NCBI RefSeq assembly: GCF_018448905.1
Contig: NZ_RCWA01000007.1
Span: 62,001-126,000, forward strand
DNA: 64,000 bases
Direction: 5' to 3'
Source of the DNA: Photorhabdus heterorhabditis
Lineage (GTDB): Bacteria > Pseudomonadota > Gammaproteobacteria > Enterobacterales > Enterobacteriaceae
In this document: piece by piece, positions 60,364-64,000 of the stretch
Numbering within the stretch: the first letter of the stretch is position 1
How the letters are laid out: each line of letters begins with the position of its first letter
Position numbers and translations under genes: made by a program
The notes under the pieces: model-generated
What the model saw: only the letters and a program-made list of their open reading frames with translations
Database searches by the model: none
Told to the model about the DNA's origin: nothing

Positions 60364-60385
60364 AAAAAAACATTAAAAATTAAAT

Positions 60386-60407
60386 ATGGCCTGTTTGTTC
60401 AGGCCAT
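60386..60407. terminator. hairpin ATGGCCTG/CAGGCCAT after the glycosyltransferase
   Basis: 8-bp stem with loop TTTGTT, 22 nt after the stop. The same stem in reverse orientation recurs at 62061-62083 after a broken tail-fibre gene. Confidence 0.55.
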
Positions 60408-60414
60408 TACTCAT

Positions 60415-60616
60415 TTAAATAACCCATACCTTAGATACCTTGGCGTTAGACCCTTGATATACATACCGTAATATTCTGCCATTATTTTCTAATCGCAAAT
60501 ACGCATATCCGTTATTTCCAGATGAAATCCCCATAGTTACCCTGTCTTCGGGAAAAATCGCCAACGTAGTATAATGTCGGAGGTCGTAAATTAAACCCCT
60601 CTCATGCCGACCAAAT
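60415..60616 (-). pseudogene. 3' fragment of a phage tail protein gene
   Basis: A minus-strand frame ends at TAA 60415-60417 and reads back through ...DRVTMGISSGNNGYAYLRL and ...SNAKVSKVWVI, the style of a phage tail-fibre C-terminus, with no start codon in context; an in-frame TAG lies just upstream. The 5' part of the gene is missing: the open frame runs out into the tRNA-like segment 60575-60613. Truncated relic, probably left by recombination at the tRNA site. Confidence 0.55.
60575..60613 (+). repeat. degenerate copy of tRNA-Pro 3' end (attachment-site relic)
   Basis: 39 nt, ungapped against tRNA-Pro 58736-58774 with 32 identical positions, including an exact 15-nt run CTCATGCCGACCA-like end, and followed (60625-60654) by a matching terminator. 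Typical of the 3' half-site left when an element integrates into a tRNA gene. It pairs with the real tRNA as direct repeats around the glycosyltransferase islet. Confidence 0.75.
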
Positions 60617-60624
60617 TCCTATGG

Positions 60625-60654
60625 AAAAAACCAACTACTTAGAGTTGGTTTTTT
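60625..60654 (+). terminator. second copy of the tRNA-Pro terminator
   Basis: AACCAACT / AGTTGGTT with a 6-nt loop and flanking A and T runs; compensating changes relative to 58786-58815 preserve the stem. Confidence 0.75.
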
Positions 60655-60778
60655 ATATCTGGGGTTTAGCGCTGGTAAAATCCCGATTTAAAACCAGGAA
60701 TTTACCGCCATTAATAAATCATTTCCCCCCACCTAAAAATATAAAACTATCTAATTAATTAGAATAAAGCTGATTTTA

Positions 60779-60914
60779 TTATCCAAGCGCCCCAAGGTAT
60801 TCAATATCGGGAGCCCGTGAGATATCTACATAAATGAATAATACCCGTACCCGATATTTACTCTATCCCAACACCGCGGCTTCATGTTCTAAAGAGTATT
60901 TCTGTTCTGTCATT
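60779..60914 (-). pseudogene. tail-fibre assembly (Tfa-like) gene remnant
   Basis: The ATG overlaps the stop of the tail-fibre gene (TAATG) and reads MTEQKYSLEHEAAVLG, then TAG. In another frame, the end reads VDISRAPDIEYLGALG and stops at 60779-60781. The APDIE-type ending is characteristic of tail-fibre assembly chaperones (usually APDIEWP). So most of the gene is lost and the frame is broken. Confidence 0.55.
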
Positions 60915-61776
60915 ATATTGCTCTCACTATGTAGTTAAACGCAACATTTCGGGGTCTTGATACCCCTATATAAGAAGCTTTCATATCATTCCAAGTAGAA
61001 ATTGGCCTAGCAACCCTGGCTCTTAATGAAAGAGTTTTATTTTGAGGGGCATCCCACTGTAATACCCCTAGATTATTAAGTGAGAAATTAAGAACATAAT
61101 CACCTTGACCGCCTTCCTGTAATAAATAAGACCCTTCTTGCCATTTCAATAATGAACGGTTTTGATCAATACCACGCCCATCATCCCATCCACGGATAAA
61201 TTCACCACGTAAATCAGGTAATCTACCACTGGGATAAGCCTTGGCTAACTCCGGAAATTTCGATTTATCAAAGGTCGCACCATTACACTGCAACCACCCG
61301 CTAGGTGGTATGGCTGTCGGCCAAGGAATAGGAGTACCTACGGGTAGATCATTGGCTCTACTATTATTAATATCTTCACGCAATGAATTTATTATTTCCT
61401 GAACAAGCTTTTGTGTAACCGCCAATGTGTCGCTATTGCCAATCACATTGGTAAGCTGAACAACACCTTTCTGTGTTAATGAAGCATCAGGAACTCTTGT
61501 TGTGGTTTTTCGTTCTAATGCTTTATTTAATTGTGTAGTAAGTTTCGCTACATTACCATCATCCAAAACATCCTCACCAGATTGTTCCGCAATAAAATCA
61601 GCTAAAACCGATGATATAGTTGATGATTGCCGCAATGCCTTATTTAACATATGAGTGGAAACATCATTTGGTGGAAACCCAGTCAGTAAATCCTTACTTT
61701 CTTCATATAATCTCTGACTCACGACATTCGCATTATTACTAATAGAAAAAGCTTTAAAATCATTCTTCTGGCTCAT
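60913..61776 (-). CDS. phage-type tail fibre protein with tail-collar domain
   Basis: 287 residues. The N-terminal ~135 residues form the conserved attachment/shaft part (MSQKNDFKAFSIS..., then VPDASLTQKGVVQLTN and LAVTQKLVQEIINSL); a tail-collar-like domain follows (PVGTPIPWPTAIPPSGWLQCNG at about 145-166, LPDLRGEFIRGWDDGRG at about 187-203), and a variable C-terminal end finishes SRPRN-AFNYIVRAI. AAGGA lies 7 nt upstream of the ATG. Paralogous to 62645-63526, with the N-terminal part most alike. Belongs to a prophage or tailocin; the receptor-binding C-terminus differs between copies. Confidence 0.85.
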   Translation of the reverse strand: MSQKNDFKAFSISNNANVVSQRLYEESKDLLTGFPPNDVSTHMLNKALRQSSTISSVLADFIAEQSGEDVLDDGNVAKLTTQLNKALERKTTTRVPDASLTQKGVVQLTNVIGNSDTLAVTQKLVQEIINSLREDINNSRANDLPVGTPIPWPTAIPPSGWLQCNGATFDKSKFPELAKAYPSGRLPDLRGEFIRGWDDGRGIDQNRSLLKWQEGSYLLQEGGQGDYVLNFSLNNLGVLQWDAPQNKTLSLRARVARPISTWNDMKASYIGVSRPRNVAFNYIVRAI

Positions 61777-62087
61777 ATATAATCCTTAAATTAAATGATA
61801 TTATTTTATAGACGACTTATCACAATTCAGTGTATTTCAATAAAACAATAATAAAACATCCTTATAACTCAGAAATATGATTATTTTTGTGTAATTAAAA
61901 GAGTAAAAAACCAATATTTCTTAACCAAAGACACCACGCTAAATCTATTTATATTTAACATCCGAAATCACTCTGCTATTGTATTACTTACTGAAATATT
62001 TTATATCTCAGAGTAATATTTTAGTTCTGTAATTACAGCATCAACAAAATCACTGTCTGAATGGCCTGAATAAACAGGCCATTTTCA
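61777..62087. other. gap between tail-fibre modules
   Basis: 311 bp of AT-rich DNA, probably carrying the promoter of the fibre gene at 60913-61776, plus the hairpin at 62061-62083. The first 25 bp next to the start codon resemble the upstream flank of the fibre gene at 63526. No other gene seen. Confidence 0.5.
62061..62083. terminator. hairpin ATGGCCTG/CAGGCCAT after the broken fibre module
   Basis: 8-9-bp stem with a 6-nt loop, just after the 62088-62147 mini-ORF on the minus strand; same stem as 60386-60407 but opposite orientation. Confidence 0.5.
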
Positions 62088-62147
62088 TCACTTCGACACT
62101 TCCGGCCATTCGATGCCAGGAACTTGATCCAATACAGCCTTATTCAT
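62088..62147 (-). pseudogene. C-terminal remnant of a tail-fibre assembly gene
   Basis: A 19-codon frame begins at ATG 62147, overlapping the end of the broken collar gene (TGATG), and reads MNKAVLDQVPGIEWPEVSK. The IEWP end is the usual C-terminus of Tfa proteins, so this looks like a start and end joined by a large internal deletion. Confidence 0.5.
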
Positions 62148-62645
62148 CAAGCAATCCTCACAATATAATTAAGTGCTACGTTTCGCGGACGTGTTTCTAT
62201 TCCTGTTGAAGCAGCAACCGCATTATCCATATAACCGAAGCCACCAGATCCCATTCCGATAGCAATACCTAATCCGCGAGAATCAATTCCGTAGTTAACT
62301 CCTTGGTAAACACTATTGAGAATACGGCTTGGTGTATGTACCTAAACCTTCAGCTCCAGCATTTGAGTTGGACCACATCCGGCCAATCCTATGACTATGC
62401 GGAGCGATATCTGCCAGTTGATTGGAAAGTAGATATCCGTCCACCCCACGCCCATCATCCCAGCCACGAATAAACTCACCCCGCAAATCGGGTAATACAC
62501 CAGATGGATATGCTACCGCTAATTTTGGATATAAAAATTTATCAAAGATCGCTCCATTACATTTCACCCATCCATTTGGTGGTACGTCAGTCGGCCAGGG
62601 AAGAGGTATTCCTACCGGAATCTCTTCAAGTAAAGATATGCCCAT
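62147..62645 (-). pseudogene. tail-collar-only fibre gene, frameshifted
   Basis: Starts at ATG 62645, overlapping the stop of the preceding fibre gene (TAATG), and reads MGISLLEEIPVGIPLPWP...LPDLRGEFIRGWDDGRG..., i.e. the collar domain without the ~140-residue N-terminal part. The frame ends at TAG 62313-62315 after YTKPYSQ. One base further on, a +1 frame continues SVYQGVNYGIDSRGLG... to RPRNVALNYIVRIA and a TGA at 62147-62149, the normal fibre ending. A single inserted T near 62316 explains it. A pseudogene unless the frame is shifted by slippage. Confidence 0.75.
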
Positions 62646-63526
62646 TATGCTGCCCTCACTATGTAATTAAATGCGATATTTCGTGGTCTTGACACCCCTA
62701 TGAAACTGTAATCCGCTGACCAATCTTTCTGAGTTCCAGAATATACCGATTTTACCGAAATATTTTTATTTTGGGGAATATCCCAGTGCAATTTTGATAG
62801 CTCATTGCGTGAGAAGGTAATAATAAAATTATTCGCCCGATCAACATTCTGTACTAAATAAGCCCCCTCCTGCCATGACAATATTGGACGAAATGGATCA
62901 ACATTTCGACCACTGTCCCAGCCTCGAATAAATTCACCCCTTAGATCAGGCAATTTACCGTCAGGATAAGCCTCAGCTAACTTTGGATACTGTAATTTAT
63001 TAAAAAATGCCTCGTTACAGACGAGATGATCTGTAGGTGGATAAGGTAATGGCCACGGAATAGGAGAACCGACAGGAACTTCACTGACCGTTTTAATCCG
63101 ATTATCTATCTCTTCGAGGGTATATTTACGTAATGAATTTACTATTTCTTGAACAAGCTTTTGTGTCACTGCCAATGTGTTACTATCGCCAATCGCATCT
63201 GTAAGCTGGACAACACCTTTTTGTGTTAATGAAGCATTGGGAATGTCTGCTGCAATTTTTTGTTCTAACGCTTTATTTAATTGAGCCGTAATTTTGGATA
63301 TATTCCCATCATCAAGAACATCATTGCCCGATCGTGTTGCGATAAAATCAGCTACAACTGATGATATTGTTGACGATTGTCGTAATACCTTATTTAATAC
63401 ATGAGTAGAAATATTCTCCGGTGTAAATCCAGTCTGCAAACTTTGATCTTCTTCATATTCTTCTTGACTTACTATATTTGCATTATCACTAATAGAAAAA
63501 GCTTTAAAATCATTTTGGGGATTCAT
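62645..63526 (-). CDS. phage-type tail fibre protein with tail-collar domain (second copy)
   Basis: 293 residues, paralogue of 60913-61776: N-terminus MNPQNDFKAFSISDNANIVS, IPNASLTQKGVVQLTD, LAVTQKLVQEIVNSLR; collar part PVGSPIPWPLPYPP...LVCNEAFFNK (the usual GWLQCNG is changed to DHLVCNE) and LPDLRGEFIRGWD; end SRPRNIAFNYIVRAA. The C-terminal third is the least similar part, as for exchangeable receptor-binding tips. A good AAGGA is upstream. Coupled to the collar-only gene by TAATG. Confidence 0.85.
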   Translation of the reverse strand: MNPQNDFKAFSISDNANIVSQEEYEEDQSLQTGFTPENISTHVLNKVLRQSSTISSVVADFIATRSGNDVLDDGNISKITAQLNKALEQKIAADIPNASLTQKGVVQLTDAIGDSNTLAVTQKLVQEIVNSLRKYTLEEIDNRIKTVSEVPVGSPIPWPLPYPPTDHLVCNEAFFNKLQYPKLAEAYPDGKLPDLRGEFIRGWDSGRNVDPFRPILSWQEGAYLVQNVDRANNFIITFSRNELSKLHWDIPQNKNISVKSVYSGTQKDWSADYSFIGVSRPRNIAFNYIVRAA

Positions 63527-63951
63527 GTGTTTTCCTTAAATTAAATAATACCATTTCGCAATCAATGTATTTGAATTATTGTAAAAAAATTCCAACTCAA
63601 TTCATTTCAATCAGAGTATAGTTCATAAAAATAATAATGCAGTGTTCTTATTGCTTATAATGTTAACTATTTTTGTATAATTATCAGCAATAGGAAATTC
63701 AACACCTTGGAATATAATATATATTCATAAATACATATTTAACATATTGAAACCATTTTCCTTTTATTCTTCCTCTCTATTTATGAGAAATTTACATATA
63801 AACCGCCAAAATTAAAAAATGAGACAAGGAAAATAAATAGGAATAATTATTCTCCTACTTTAGTTATTCATGCTTCAAAGACAACAATTCAGTTAGAAAA
63901 ACCAACCGATTATGGTTGGTTTTTTATAAGTTAATTAACCCGGCTTTTACT
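63527..63951. other. AT-rich gap upstream of the second fibre gene
   Basis: About 425 bp with no gene I can support; contains the third tRNA-type terminator (63897-63926). Presumably carries the fibre-gene promoter next to 63527. Confidence 0.5.
63897..63926 (+). terminator. third copy of the tRNA-Pro terminator
   Basis: AACCAACC / GGTTGGTT with a 6-nt loop and T-run; arms identical to the tRNA terminator at 58786-58815. No tRNA 3' fragment is clearly attached, only TCATGC about 30 nt upstream. Confidence 0.7.
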
Positions 63952-63987
63952 TTACTTCGGGCTTAAAGAATATTTCTATTCTGTCAT
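63952..63987 (-). pseudogene. start of another Tfa-like remnant
   Basis: From ATG 63987, overlapping the stop of the edge gene (TAATG), the frame reads MTE, then TAG, then KYSLSPK and TAA. It parallels MTEQKYSL at 60914, so it is the same broken assembly-gene start with a nonsense codon. Confidence 0.5.
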
Positions 63988-64000
63988 TATGCTGCTCTTA
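63987..64000 (-). CDS. partial tail-fibre gene at the window edge (3' end only)
   Basis: The last codons read ...RAA and TAA at 63987-63989, in the same context as the ends of the other two fibre genes (YIVRAI, YIVRAA). The rest lies beyond the window. It indicates a further copy of the fibre cassette. Confidence 0.6.

Overview
The window looks like a chromosomal segment of an enteric gammaproteobacterium of the Photorhabdus/Xenorhabdus type. This is inferred from near-complete conservation of Escherichia-like core gene order, high A+T content, twelve ERIC-type palindromic repeats in 64 kb (82, 126/127 and 142 bp forms plus one truncated copy), and an array of Photorhabdus-like tail-fibre genes. 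No species call is possible without a database.

Layout. (1) 1-2340: AT-rich accessory DNA with a GNAT acetyltransferase and a subtilisin-family (S8) protease. (2) 2489-23500: a long block equivalent to the E. coli ndh-to-rne region, with ndh, nagZ, thiK, lpoB, hinT, ycfH, holB, tmk, mltG, pabC, fabF, acpP, fabG, fabD, fabH, plsX, rpmF, yceD on the minus strand, then yceF(+), rluC(-) and rne(+). It serves peptidoglycan recycling and synthesis control, DNA replication, folate and fatty-acid/phospholipid synthesis, and RNA processing. ycfP and ycfL are missing. (3) 23677-26607: an NAD(P)-binding protein, tmaR, ERIC copies, a 16-copy octamer repeat, an orphan ORF and a small broken membrane-protein gene. 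(4) 26608-31630: sbcB, dld, and plaP preceded by an overlapping upstream ORF. (5) 32110-37778: a TonB-dependent siderophore receptor and an iron ABC transporter (ATPase, permease, binding protein) with a Fur-box-like site. (6) 38087-58774: lysP, yeiE, yeiH, nfo, an orphan fruK, a Nudix hydrolase, mtr, yeiP, a mini fimbrial-like protein, lpxT, mepS, yejG, bcr, rsuA, radD, rplY, yejK, yejL, yejM and tRNA-Pro(GGG), collinear with the E. coli cirA-proL region except for losses and insertions. (7) 58775-64000: accessory DNA beside tRNA-Pro, with a GT4 glycosyltransferase, a 39-nt degenerate copy of the tRNA 3' end, three copies of the tRNA-type terminator, and a tandem array of tail-fibre genes with broken tail-fibre-assembly remnants. 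It looks like layered prophage or tailocin remnants integrated at the tRNA.

The most interesting items are the plaP upstream ORF (same layout as E. coli yoeI-plaP), the octamer microsatellite next to an unknown ORF, ERIC copies that supply or touch stop codons (fabF, the ABC ATPase) or sit in the leader of the siderophore receptor, an orphan fruK without fruB or fruA, and the repeated tail-fibre cassettes at tRNA-Pro. All identifications come from reading the sequence and recalled family knowledge; nothing was searched.
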